From Bacteroidota bacterium (GTDB lineage: Bacteria > Bacteroidota > Bacteroidia > AKYH767-A > OLB10): a stretch of 64,000 nt of DNA. The notes beneath the pieces were generated by a model that ran no database searches, had not been told where the DNA came from, and worked only from the letters and a program-made list of their open reading frames with translations. Positions 38,311 to 49,313 of this stretch are shown here, piece after piece (position 1 is the first letter of the stretch; the number at the start of each line of letters is the position of its first letter). The translations under genes were made by a program, and so were the position numbers. The DNA is taken from NCBI GenBank assembly GCA_016722525.1, contig JADKJB010000008.1, positions 124,001-188,000 on the forward strand, in the 5' to 3' direction.

Positions 38311-41300
38311 TTATTTCTTGCGGATAATCTTAACTGTCCCTTTGTAATCTTTTCCGGTTTGAAGGACAAGTGTATAGAAATAAGTTCCATCAGGAAGGTC
38401 ATCACCATTCCAGTTATTTTGGTAATTACCACTTGAGTAAACTTCACGTCCCCAACGATTAAATACCAATAAAGCACTGTTTGGATTTGTTTCAAGATTT
38501 TTAATGAAGAAAATATCGTTCAACCCATCACCATTTCCAGGAGTGAATACGTTAGGAATAATAATTTCACAGGGTGCTTCATCAATAGTTAATTTATCAG
38601 TTCCAATACAACCGTTTAAATCTACTATTGTTACTTCGTAAGTTCCATAAGTGGAGGCGTCAATTGTTGGACCACTTCCTACAACAGTTCCATTATAAGT
38701 CCAGCTATAGGTAGCAGCATTAGAAGTTGTTGCATCCAGAGTTGGTAAGTCATCACCTGGACAAATAGCTACATCTATACCGAGTTCAACAACTGGTAAA
38801 GGATTCACAACAAGTGTTGCATCATCGGTACCTGTGCAACCATTCGCATCAGTTACAAGAACTGAATAAAGTCCTGCTTGATTTACCTGAATAGTTTGAC
38901 TTGTTTGACCACTAATTACTGTTCCATCTAAAGACCAAACAAATGAAGATCCGGTGTTACCAGCATCTATAGTCAATGTAGGATCGCCAATACAAGAAGT
39001 TAAATCATTACCAAGGCTAACAATTACAGGATTAGAATTTCCAACAGTAGCAGACCCACTAGAGGAACAATTTATTCCTGCATTGCTAACTGTTACGGTC
39101 ACTGTATAAGTACCTGCCGTTGAAGGTGTAATTGTTTGTGATGCTTCACCTGTGCGCCACTGATAGGTAGCTCCTGAATTTCCAGCATCTAAAACCGGGA
39201 AGGCTGCTCCTGGACAAACTGTTGAATTTGTTAAAGTAACTACAGGAACCTGCAGCACATTAACAGTAAGATTATCGGTACCGGTACAACCTGATAAAGA
39301 TGTAACAGCTACTGAATAATTTCCAGCTCCGGTAGTTTGAAGGGTTTGTGTGTTTCCTCCTACAGGATTACCATTTAAAGTCCAAACATAACTTCCGTTA
39401 GGAACGCCGGCATCAAGAATTGGTAATGGGTCATTAGAGCACAACGTTTGATCTGCTCCTAATACAACAGAAAGTTGTTGATTAATAGTGACTATAACTT
39501 CATCTGTGCCTGTACAGGAAGCACTTGTTACAACAACAGAATAAGTTCCTGCTACAAGCGGTTGGAAGAATTGAAGTGTTTCTCCTGGTATTAAAACTCC
39601 ATTAGCAAACCATTGGTAGGTAGCCCGGCATTTCCGGCATCTAAAGTTGGAACAGGATCAGTATCACATAGAGAAATATCATTACCAAGAGCCACTGTTG
39701 GCGATGGATTGATGGTTAATACAAGTGTGTCGGCACCTTGGCAAACCGGAGTTACTCCAACATTTACAATGTATATTCCCGCTTGAGATGCAGCAATAGT
39801 TTGAGTTTGATCTGGCAATGTACTGCCATTAAATGTCCCGGAATAAGTAGCACCGGTAACACCCGCATCAAGAATTGGAAGTGGGTCGGTATCACAAATA
39901 GTTGGATCGTTTCCAAGATTCACGATTAAAGTGTTAAGAACATTCAGCACGGCAAGTGTATCACCGGGAAGAATGAAAGTATTGCAACGATTCGTGAAAG
40001 TATTTTGGTCAGTTCCATTTTGAACGATCAGATAACATGGGGTAGCAGGGGCAATATTTCCTCCGAAATTGAATGTGACTGACGAAGAGAATCCATTACC
40101 ACCTGGGCAATTACTAATTCCTGTTACAGGGTAAACAACTCCATTTGCATCAATCAAGAAGAATTCACTTCCTGATGCTGTAAGTGTATTGCAAACTATT
40201 TCATAATCAAAAGTAACAGCTACATTATTAAATGAACAACCAACATTTTGAGTCTCAATTGCAAAAATACCCGGGTCAATAACGTTGAAAGCAATAGAAT
40301 CAAACTCAGGCATTTGAACACCACACTCACTTAGGAAAGTGTTATTGTCAAATCCTACCTTGGTGAATGCATAAGTGGTGCCCGCCGTAAGTGGATAAAA
40401 GAATGTAACTAAAATACTATCAGTTTGACCGTTTACACAATTTATTGGAGTTGCAGTTAATACCGGATTAAGTAAACCTTGAGGAGTTAAAACCCTGATG
40501 TCGGTTGGTACAACTGAACCACATTGAATTGGGGTATCAAGTATGATGTAAATTGAAGTGTCGCCACAACTTGCAGTATAAAATGCAGCAGGGTTTCCAC
40601 TTGGATCAACTGGGTCAGCAAAAACTGGAGCTGATCCAATGCAACCGGCAACAACATTCATCTGAATATCTCTTTTGATTTGACCGATTTTGATACCATT
40701 TCTATATTCTTCACAAACAATTGCGATTACACCAACCTGAACTAAAGATGGAGTAAATGAAATAGTACCGGTGAAAGGATCGATAGTGATAGGAGTGGAT
40801 GAAGCTAAGGGAGTTAAAGCGCCATAGCCTGGTGCATAAGGTAATGAAACACCTAAAGCATCTTCAGCAATATCTAAAAAGAAATTCAGTGAATCGCCGT
40901 CAATATCCGTTGCTCCTTGATTGTAGAAAAATTGATTTCCTACGCAGAATTGAGTTACAGGAATAGTTGTAAATACAGGTGAACTATTGGTTGGGAAATT
41001 AAAATTGTCAAGTGTTGATGAAACGTAGATGCTGTAAAAATCAGGATCAATGACCGTAGTAATATCATCATTTCTGCAACACAGGGAGTAATCAAATCTC
41101 CAATCGGCACATGGGCCAGGCAGAGTAACTAAGCCTTGGTAAATATACTCTTGAACACCATAACCGGATCCACCGTTACATGATGTAGTTACAGGAGGAA
41201 GGCAGGTTGAAGGCGGAATTTCAAGTCCGGTTCCAGGAATAGGATTAAGCGTAATTGATCCACCGGGAAAACAACTCGAAGCATATCCTAAAGTAACAGT

Positions 41301-41480
41301 TGCAGGAGCTGTAATACCACTACAATCCCGATAAAATCGGAGTGTTAATAAATATTGATTAGGTCCGACATACGTGTAGGTAATGTCTGCAGCTACCGCA
41401 TGGCTACCGTATGATTTCGATGAAATCAACGAAAGGACGGCAATTGCTGTTGCTGCTACCAGGGTAAAAAATTTCTTCAT
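38311..41480 (-). CDS. Giant T9SS type B (gliding-motility-associated) repeat adhesin (frame interrupted)
   Basis: About 1,056 residues. A signal peptide (MKKFFTLVAATAIAVLSL, YGSHA) leads into a large N-terminal extracellular region, then at least six Ig-like repeats of about 75-85 residues built on LGxDxxxCxxDPLPxLDAG, a GATYQW-type core and a GxYxVxVT..GCTGTD end. The C-terminus is a type B T9SS domain (IPNVFTPGNGDGLNDIF ... VFNRWGREVY ... NWNGDDLPDGTYFY). The frame breaks at a C3 run (39624-39626); one more base restores DAGNAGATYQWFANG. The product should be a surface filament or adhesin. It is the third gene of the sigma-factor operon. Confidence 0.85.
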
Positions 41481-41573
41481 TAGCATTTTAGTTTGTTTTT
41501 GTTGTTTATGGTTAATTGTACGTTGATTTTTAGACGCTATTTAGATAGTATAGGATGCACTTAATTTGTATTT

Positions 41574-42686
41574 CTATCGGATCAAAGTTACAGTGCCTCC
41601 TTGTTGGTGCTTTTGACCATCAATTCCGGTGGCAAATATAACATAAAAATAAGTTCCTTCCATGGCATCCTGGCCAGAGTTATATTTTCCATTCCAACCA
41701 TCTTCAGGATTGTTGAATTTGGATACCATCTTACCGGATTTGTCATAAATGGTGATTTCTATTTCTCTCAGATTTTCAGCCTTAAATTTAAAAACATCAT
41801 TGCTTCCGTCCTGATTAGGAGTGAAAACGTTGGGAATATTGCTGATATTGATATCAGTAAGCACCTCAATTTTAAATGTTTCCAGATGAGCAACTCCTTT
41901 TTGATCATAAGACTTTAACTTCACTTCATAAACTCCCGGTTTTGTGAAAATGTGCTGCAGATTGGTAGTTTTCGAATCTAAAGCACCGTCTCCAAAGTCC
42001 CACTCAGCCTTTTGAATATCGCCGGTTAATGAAAAGTCAACTGCCAATGGAGCATAACCAATAGTGGGGTAAGCTTTAGCAGAAAAATATTCGTTATTCA
42101 ACTGTTGTGCTTCGACTGGTTGTTGATTCGAATTTTTAACAGAAGTGTTGTTTTCACTGGTAGTTGACGCTATGGACTTTTCAATTCCCGGCTTTGTGGC
42201 AGGTAAAGTTCCTGTCAATTCAACATTCTTATTCTGATCAGTGATTTTAGATGCACTTTTTAAATTTATATCGGAGGGAAGTTTACTGTTTTCAAGTACT
42301 TCTTTCTCTTGAGAAGAATTTTTTATTTCCGCTGTATTTTGATTTTTTTCAGCCGCTGTGCCCTCTGTAATTACTTGATTATTTTCAAGATTGTTTTGAT
42401 GATTTTGGCTTTCGGACTTTTGAATTTCGGTTTTTCCGGTATTTTTATCATTTGCAAAGTAATAATAGCCAGCAATTCCTGATAGTACTATAGCAGCTCC
42501 GGCCACCCAGGCTGAAATACTGCCTGTTAACTTAGCCGTAGCAACTGCCGATTCGATGCCTGCTGCCGGAGTAGAAACAGTACCAATTTTGCTGGCAATA
42601 CTATTCCATAACTCAGGCCTTACAGGTTCTTCAAAATTCCTGAAGGTCTCGTTAAATAATTCTTTTATTTGATCTTGTTCCTGCAC
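41574..42686 (-). CDS. Putative anti-sigma-like membrane protein with PKD and T9SS type B domains
   Basis: 370 residues. The N-terminal ~60 residues are cytoplasmic-like (IKELFNETFRNFEEPVRPEL, W-NSIASKIG), a pattern found ahead of the membrane helix in Bacteroidota proteins encoded beside ECF sigma factors. One membrane helix follows (AWVAGAAIVLSGIAGYYYF, about residues 58-77), then a low-complexity N/K/E/S-rich linker, a PKD domain (PTIGYAPLAVDFSL, AEWDFGDG, HIFTKPGVYEVKL) and a type B T9SS domain (IPNVFTPNQDGSNDVF ... GTYFYVIFATG). It starts five bases after the sigma gene. Anti-sigma activity is inferred from position and layout only. Confidence 0.7.
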   Translation of the reverse strand: MQEQDQIKELFNETFRNFEEPVRPELWNSIASKIGTVSTPAAGIESAVATAKLTGSISAWVAGAAIVLSGIAGYYYFANDKNTGKTEIQKSESQNHQNNLENNQVITEGTAAEKNQNTAEIKNSSQEKEVLENSKLPSDINLKSASKITDQNKNVELTGTLPATKPGIEKSIASTTSENNTSVKNSNQQPVEAQQLNNEYFSAKAYPTIGYAPLAVDFSLTGDIQKAEWDFGDGALDSKTTNLQHIFTKPGVYEVKLKSYDQKGVAHLETFKIEVLTDINISNIPNVFTPNQDGSNDVFKFKAENLREIEITIYDKSGKMVSKFNNPEDGWNGKYNSGQDAMEGTYFYVIFATGIDGQKHQQGGTVTLIR

Positions 42687-42691
42687 TGTAT

Positions 42692-43228
42692 TTATATTGA
42701 TTTTTCTGTTTGTAATATCTTCTGGAGATAAGTTCTGGCCCTTGAGTATTGGGATTTGGAAGTGCTTTCAGTTATTTCAAGCATGTTGGCAATTTCTTTA
42801 TGTGCGTAGCCTTCTATTGCGTATAAATTGAAAACTGTTCTAAACCCTTTTGGCATAGTTTTAATTATTTTAAGGAGATCTTTTGCTCCCATCGATTCTA
42901 AAACATGTTGATTGGTCTCCGATGTATATTCAATCGTATCAATATCAATACTGTACCTGAAATTTTTATTTTTCCTGAATAAATCCAGGGCAGTATTGAT
43001 CATTATTCTTTTCATCCATCCTTCCAGCGACCCATTGTGCTTGAATGTGTCAATTTTTTGGAAGATTTTGATGAAGCCTTCCTGCATAATGTCTTCAGCT
43101 TCCTCTATACTATCGGAGTACCTGGAGCAAATACCCAACATTCTGCCACTGAATGTTTTAAATAGGTACTCTTGTGCCTTTGCTTCTTTTCTGACACACC
43201 TTTGTACAAGTTCCTCATCTGACATCAT
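42692..43228 (-). CDS. ECF-type RNA polymerase sigma factor
   Basis: 178 residues. The region 2 motif reads DSIEEAEDIMQEGFIKIF with downstream GWMKRIMINTALD; region 4 reads GYAHKEIANMLEITESTSKS with YSRARTYLQKIL. It directs RNA polymerase to an unknown regulon. It is the first gene of a minus-strand operon with the membrane PKD/T9SS protein and the giant adhesin. In Porphyromonas the ECF factor SigP acts with PorX to control T9SS genes, which makes a link to secretion plausible here, but this protein is not shown to be SigP. The region 43229-43584 upstream holds only the lepA promoter. Confidence 0.9.
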   Translation of the reverse strand: MMSDEELVQRCVRKEAKAQEYLFKTFSGRMLGICSRYSDSIEEAEDIMQEGFIKIFQKIDTFKHNGSLEGWMKRIMINTALDLFRKNKNFRYSIDIDTIEYTSETNQHVLESMGAKDLLKIIKTMPKGFRTVFNLYAIEGYAHKEIANMLEITESTSKSQYSRARTYLQKILQTEKSI

Positions 43229-43569
43229 AACTCAGTTCGATTCAATAGACTTAATTCCAAACTCGGAGGTTGCATCGTTGCAAAATTTTTAATGAAGTTA
43301 GCAAAAAGAAATGATTCTTGGTGGGAGGTCAAGTAATTTGAGCTAAAAAATTGATTATGAATAAAGTATATAAAGTATAAGTATTTATCCAAATTCTCGC
43401 TATTCCTATTAGTAGTATTGTAATTGTTAATTTACTAAAAACCGAAATTGATTGAACGGAATTAATTTTCAAAAATGAACTAATTTGAAAGTGTTGGAAA
43501 TAAATGAAATAAATATGATCTTTTTAACTTTGGGCGGGATCAATTGGGCGAACCAACCACTTTTCTGAC

Positions 43570-43577
43570 TACTTTTG
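43570..43577 (+). promoter_or_regulatory. -7 promoter element for lepA
   Basis: TACTTTTG matches TAnnTTTG and ends seven bases before the lepA ATG. A TTG lies about 23 bases upstream as a possible -33 element. A second exact match, TAACTTTG, lies at 43525-43532. Confidence 0.6.
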
Positions 43578-43584
43578 CAGCCCC

Positions 43585-45374
43585 ATGGAACATATCAGGA
43601 ACTTCTGTATTATAGCACACATCGATCACGGTAAGAGTACACTGGCCGATAGACTTTTAGAATATACTAACACCATTTCAAAACGCGATCTTCAGGCTCA
43701 AGTGCTGGATGATATGGATTTGGAGCGGGAAAGAGGTATCACCATAAAAAGCCATGCTATCCAGATGGAATATACTCAGGATGGTAAGAAATATATTCTC
43801 AATCTGATTGATACTCCCGGGCACGTTGATTTTTCTTATGAAGTTTCGAGGTCTATTGCCGCGTGTGAAGGGGCCTTACTCATTGTTGACGCAGCCCAAG
43901 GTATTCAAGCGCAAACAATTTCCAACCTTTACCTGGCCATGGAAAATGACTTGCTGATTATACCTGTTCTCAATAAAATTGATCTTCCAAGTGCCGAACC
44001 TGAAACAGTAAAAGATCAGATTGTTGATCTTGTTGGATGTGAAAGGGAGGAAATTATTGCTGCTTCCGGTAAAACCGGAATCGGCGTTTATGATATACTT
44101 CGTGCAATTGTTGATCGTATTCCACCTCCTAAAGGGGATGTTACAGCCCCGTTGAAAGCATTGATTTTTGATTCTGTTTTTAATTCGTTTCGTGGAATCA
44201 TCGCCTATTTTAAGGTGTTGGATGGGGAGATAAAAACTAATGACCATGTGAAATTTTTGGCCACAGGAATGGAATATAAGGCCGATGAAGTGGGAATTCT
44301 TAAACTCGAAAAATCGCCTAGAAGTGTAGTTAAAGCAGGCGATGTAGGTTATATTATTTCTGGAATTAAAGAAGCTCGTGAAGTAAAAGTAGGAGATACC
44401 CTCACTCACGTTGCTCGACCATGTGCTGATTCAATAGCCGGTTTCGAAGATGTTAAGCCAATGGTCTTTGCAGGAATTTATCCGGTTGATACCGACGAAT
44501 ATGAGGAGTTGCGTACTTCTATTGAGAAACTGCAATTGAATGATGCTTCGCTGGTTTTTGAACCGGAATCTTCTGCTGCATTAGGATTTGGTTTTCGTTG
44601 CGGATTTCTTGGATTGCTTCACATGGAGATAATCCAGGAGCGGTTAGAGCGTGAATTTGACATGACCGTGATTACAACCGTTCCTAACGTTTCCTATTAT
44701 GCTTACCTTACCAATGGAGAAGAGTTTGAAGTAAATAACCCAAGCGATTTTCCGGACCCAAGCAAACTTGATCGCATCGAAGAACCCTATATCAAAGCTA
44801 CTATAATTACTAAATCAGAGTTCATTGGTTCGGTGATGACATTGTGTATTGGAAAACGCGGACAAATAGTAAACCAGAGTTACCTCACCACCGACAGAGT
44901 AGAAATTATTTTTAATATGCCAATGGCTGAAATTGTTTTGATTTCTACGATAAACTCAAATCTATTTCGAAAGGATATGCTTCATTCGATTACCACCAGA
45001 TTGGATACCGGGCGAGTGATTTAGTTCGTCTTGATATTCGATTGAATGGAGAACCGGTTGATGCTCTTTCAGCATTAATTCATCGCGATCATTCCTTCAC
45101 TTTTGGAAAAAAAATCTGTGAGAAACTGAAAGAACTGATTACCCGTCAGCAATTTGAAATTATCATTCAGGCTGCTATTGGTGCGAAAATTATTGCACGG
45201 GAAACTATCAAGGCACTTAGAAAAGATGTGACTGCGAAATGCTACGGTGGTGACATATCACGTAAACGTAAACTTCTTGAAAAGCAAAAAGAAGGTAAGA
45301 AGAGGATGAGGCAGGTTGGTAATGTTGAAATTCCTCAGCAAGCTTTCTTAGCGGTTTTGAAATTGGATTCATAA
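43585..45374 (+). CDS. lepA: Elongation factor 4 / ribosome back-translocase (frame interrupted)
   Basis: About 596 residues when restored, the usual length. GTPase motifs are G1 AHIDHGKSTL, G3 DTPGHVDFSYEV, G4 NKIDLPSA; the LepA-specific C-terminus is visible in FYDKLKSISKGYASFDYHQ and the basic tail KRKLLEKQKEGKKRMRQVG. The frame breaks at a T4 run (44936-44939); T5 joins EIV to FDFYDKLK. A single unit-base loss in a universal gene is most easily a sequencing error. It binds the ribosome and acts under ionic or stress conditions. Confidence 0.9.
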
Positions 45375-45431
45375 AGTTAGCCGTTGACTTTTATAGTCGG
45401 TCACTTTTCACTGATGATCCGCCTTCGCCTG

Positions 45432-46574
45432 TTAAAATAATTTCTGTAATTTGTTTTTGATCCATGGAACATCAGAAGCTAAGCCAATTGCAAAATCAGC
45501 AAGCCATGATTTTTCACCAACTAACCGTTGCATCAGGTATTTATTTCTCATGTCGTTCCAAAAGTAATTGTGAATGGATGCTTCATACTGTAGCATAAAA
45601 GCTGAAGAAAAATTATTTTTATCAAAGCAGCTGATAGCATGTTGTCCGGCTTTAATACCACTAATCATCGCATTTCCTATGCCCTCACCGGTAGCAGGGT
45701 CAATAAGAGACGCGGCATCACCGGCAAGCATAAATCTTTCTCCTGAAATTTGAACTTTCCGTGAACCAGTAGGCAAACCATAGCCAATAGGATGTTCCAT
45801 AGCAGTTGCCTCAGTGAAACGTTCTTTGATTCCATCTCCGGTTGTTATAATTTCCAACAAACTTTTTCGAAGATTAACTTTTTTCCTTCAAATTGAAGAA
45901 GAAACCATTCTAAATCCGGTGTTGCAACTATTATTCGTTAAAGGAAAAATCCAGAAGTAGCCAGGCATAAATCCTTTGACAAGATGAATTTCCATGGTAT
46001 TGGGTTGAAGCCCTTTTACATTTTTATAATAAGCTCTCACCGCACCAATATAATGATCGTGATCTATTTTGGTTGTTGTCAGTTTTTTGTTGAGGACTGA
46101 ATGAGCTCCATCACATCCGATAATTATTTTAGAATAAAACCGGTTTCCTTTCTCGGTGGTTACTTCAACCTGGTCATGGCTCATAGTCACCTCCTGTACT
46201 CCATCCCCTGTAACAATTGAAGCCATAGATTCTTTCTCCGCCAGTTTCAACATGAAGTTATCAAAATCCATTCTGGCACTGGCATAACCTTCCAGCTTAA
46301 AATGCAACGTCACCGATTTTCCTGATGGAGCAATTACTTTGCAGGAGTCGATATTAATTTTTTCCGGAAACGATCTCAATGCTTCTAAATAATTTTCATC
46401 AAGCATCTTCAATGCTTTAGGAACTGTATTAGGAATGGCATCTCCACATACTTTATCTCTTGGAAAAGTGTTTTTGTCAAGTATCAGAACTTTTAAACCG
46501 GAATCTTTAAGTGACAGGGCACAGGCTGTTCCTGCCGGGCCGGCACCGACAATAATAATATCAAAATGATTCAT
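45432..46574 (-). CDS. FAD-dependent oxidoreductase, geranylgeranyl-reductase family, with in-frame TGA
   Basis: About 380 residues in one frame. An N-terminal dinucleotide-binding motif IIVGAGPAGTACALSL, the family RDKVCGDAIP motif, and the second FAD motif (LAGDAASLIDPATGEGIGNAM). These enzymes reduce isoprenoid chains such as geranylgeranyl groups or menaquinone side chains. A TGA codon at 45888-45890 interrupts the frame at a point where the family usually has a serine in SSxIS(K/R)RKVNL; both sides are otherwise intact and in the same frame. It may be a C-to-G error (TCA to TGA) or a real nonsense mutation. Confidence 0.78.
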
Positions 46575-46680
46575 TCCAAGACCTGATTGGTATTCATTTA
46601 ATTGCCGGGATAAAAATTAGTATGCTATTTTTCAATACAACTGCAAAAAGCAGGTGTCTATATTTTGCATTATTCACTTA

Positions 46681-49243
46681 TCAATGTGCTTCCAGCCAGT
46701 TTTTACCTGCTCCTATTTCTACTTCAATCGGAACTTCCATTTTAATGGCATTCACCATTTTATCTCTAATTATTGGCTTAATAATTTCAATTTCATCCAA
46801 TGGAACATCGAAAACAAGTTCATCATGAACCTGAAGAATCATTTTAGCTTTTAATTTTTTTTCTTTGATCTCCTTATGAATATTTATCATTGCCACCTTT
46901 ATCATGTCGGCTGCTGATCCCTGAATGGGAGCATTTATAGCATTTCGTTCAGAGAATCCTCTGACCACAGCGTTGGCTGAATTTATATCTCTCAGATATC
47001 TCTTTCTTCCCAGAATAGTTTCTACATAACCATGCTTTCGTGCAAATTCAATATTTCCATCCATGTAACTTTTGATGGTAGGAAATTCCCTAAAATAATT
47101 CTCAATGATCAGTGCTGCTTCTTTGCGTGGTATGTTCAGTCGTTGCGACAAACCGAAAGCACTTATTCCATAGATGATTCCAAAATTTACCATTTTGGCA
47201 TTGCGCCGCATGTCGGAGGAAACCTGATCCAAAGCAACACCATAAACTTTGGATGCTGTTGAGGTGTGAATGTCGATCCCGTTTCGGAATGCTTCCAGCA
47301 TACTTGCATCTTTGCTGGTTTTTTAGTTTTACCAAACCGCGAAAATCAAGAACTAAACTAACAGCGGGATGTTTATCCGCCAGTTTGGAAAGAATATCTT
47401 CTCCGGTAGCATATTGTCCTGTTTTGGTTTTCTTCGCTTTAGGGTCTATTTTTAATACATCAAAAAATACTTCACCTAACTGTTTGGGTGAAGCTATATT
47501 AAATTTCATACCTGCAGCTTCATAAATTTTTGCTTCAACTGCAGCAATTTCTGTTTCCAGGATTTTAGAGAACTCTACCAATGCTATTGGATCAATGGCA
47601 ACACCTTCGGTTTCCATACCTGCCAAAACAGGAATTAATGGCATTTCTACCTGCTCGAATAAATCATTTAGTTTGTTTTCAATGATGATAGGTTGAAATA
47701 CTTTTGTCAACTGAAGTGTAACATCAGCATCTTCTGCAGCATAATCTACCACCTTCTCCACCGGAACGTCTCGCATGTTAATTTGCTCTGACTTTTTCTG
47801 TCCTATCAATTCTTCAATGTGAACCGGTTCGTATTTTAAATACGTTTCAGACAAAATATTCATGTTGTGTCTCATATCCGGTTCAATAAGATAATGTGCA
47901 ATCATGGTATCAAACAAAGGAGCTTTAACTTCTATTTCGTACCATTTGAGCATCATCATATCATACTTAATATTCTGACCACATTTTAATTTATCAGGAT
48001 CTTCAAAAAGTGATTTAAACTCGGTTACAATTTCTCTTGCCTCTTCATATATACCAGGCAGTGGAATATAAAAAGCTTCATGAGGCTTGAGTGAGAACGA
48101 AAGTCCGACTAACTCTGCTTTATTTGCATCTATATCAGTGGTTTCAGTATCGAAACAAAATGTATCTGCTTCTGATAAATCTTTTATTAATCGACTTCTT
48201 TTTTCTTTAGTATCAACAAGAAAATATTCATGCTTAGTAGTGTGAATTGACTTTAAGTTTTCGGCAGGAACATCTTTTTCTTCGTCTTCGTTTTCAGCAA
48301 CAGAAGTACTGTTTTCAAATAATACTGCTTGTGTGGGAACGTCAATAGCATCAATTGCATTTTCATCATTCAACACTTTTTTCGCAAGCGCCTTAAATTC
48401 CAGATCATTAAATACTTCACGTAATTTTTCTTTGTCGGGACTTTCTAGCTCAAGTGCTTTCTCATCGAATTCGACGGGGACATCAGTAAGTATGGTAGCA
48501 AGTTGTTTTGAAAGGATAGCCAAATTCGCATGTTCTTTGACCTTATCGGAAAGTTTACCTTTAAGTTTATCCGCATTAGCAATAATATTTTCAATACTTC
48601 CATATTCAGCTATCAATTGTTTGGCAGTTTTTTCACCAACTCCCGGTATGCCCGGGATATTGTCGGCCGCATCACCCCATAAGCCAAGAATATCTATCAC
48701 TTGCTTTACTTCTGAAATTTCGAATTTTTTTAGTACTTCTGGAATTCCAAGTATTTCTGCCCCATTGCCAAACGATGCCGGCTTGTACATAAAAATGTGT
48801 TCAGATACTAATTGTGCAAAGTCTTTATCAGGAGTCATCATAAAAGCAGTAAATCCTTTTTGCTCTGCTTCTTTCGCCAATGTTCCAATGATGTCATCAG
48901 CCTCGTAGCCGTCCATTGTTAAAACAGGAATTTTAAATCCCTCAATTATTTTAAAAACATATGGAATTGAAAGGGCTAGATCCTCAGGGATAGCGTCCCG
49001 ATGTGCTTTGTAAGCGGCAAAATCTTTATGTCTTGCCGTTGGAGCCGCTGTGTCGAATGCTACTGCAATATGAGTGGGTTTTTCTTTGTTAAGAATTTCT
49101 AATAAAGTATTCGTGAACCCGAACATAGCGGATGTATTCAACCCTTTAGAATTAATTCTGGGATTTTTACTGAATGCAAAGTAAGCTCTGTAGATGAGCG
49201 CCATCCCGTCAAGGAGAAATAATTTTTTTTCTGGTTGCGACAT
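46681..49243 (-). CDS. polA: DNA polymerase I, frame-shifted and lacking motif A
   Basis: The N-terminal 5' nuclease domain is complete (KLFLLDGMALIYRAYFAF, VAFDTAAPTARHKDF, YEADDIIGTLA), followed by the 3'-5' exonuclease domain (FCFDTETTDIDANKAEL, a D-x-E motif). The polymerase domain then reads up to RGLVKLK, where family members continue for ~75-80 residues through the DYSQIELR motif A, but here jumps to DASMLEAFRNGIDIHT in another frame (near 47319-47324). Motif B (RRNAKMVNFGIIYG) and motif C (LQVHDELVFD) follow. A ~230-base in-gene deletion plus a frame change is implied. PolA fills gaps and removes RNA primers. Confidence 0.88.
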
Positions 49244-49313
49244 TAAATTAAAATTTTTACCGGATAGATGTTAAGTTGAATTCAAAGTACTTAAGTTATT
49301 CATGAAACGAATC

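Noticed and set aside
42912..43292. 126-codon plus-strand frame
   Set aside because: It is antisense to the ECF sigma gene.
43876..44409. 177-codon minus-strand frame
   Set aside because: It is antisense to the GTPase and central domains of lepA and has no protein-like features.
45888..45890. TGA recoding (selenocysteine or alternative code)
   Set aside because: TGA is used as a normal stop by many genes here, and I saw no selenocysteine-insertion element or Sec gene; a point error is simpler.
48333..48908. 191-codon plus-strand frame with serine-rich translation
   Set aside because: It is the antisense of the polA nuclease domain; the composition is that of a shadow frame.
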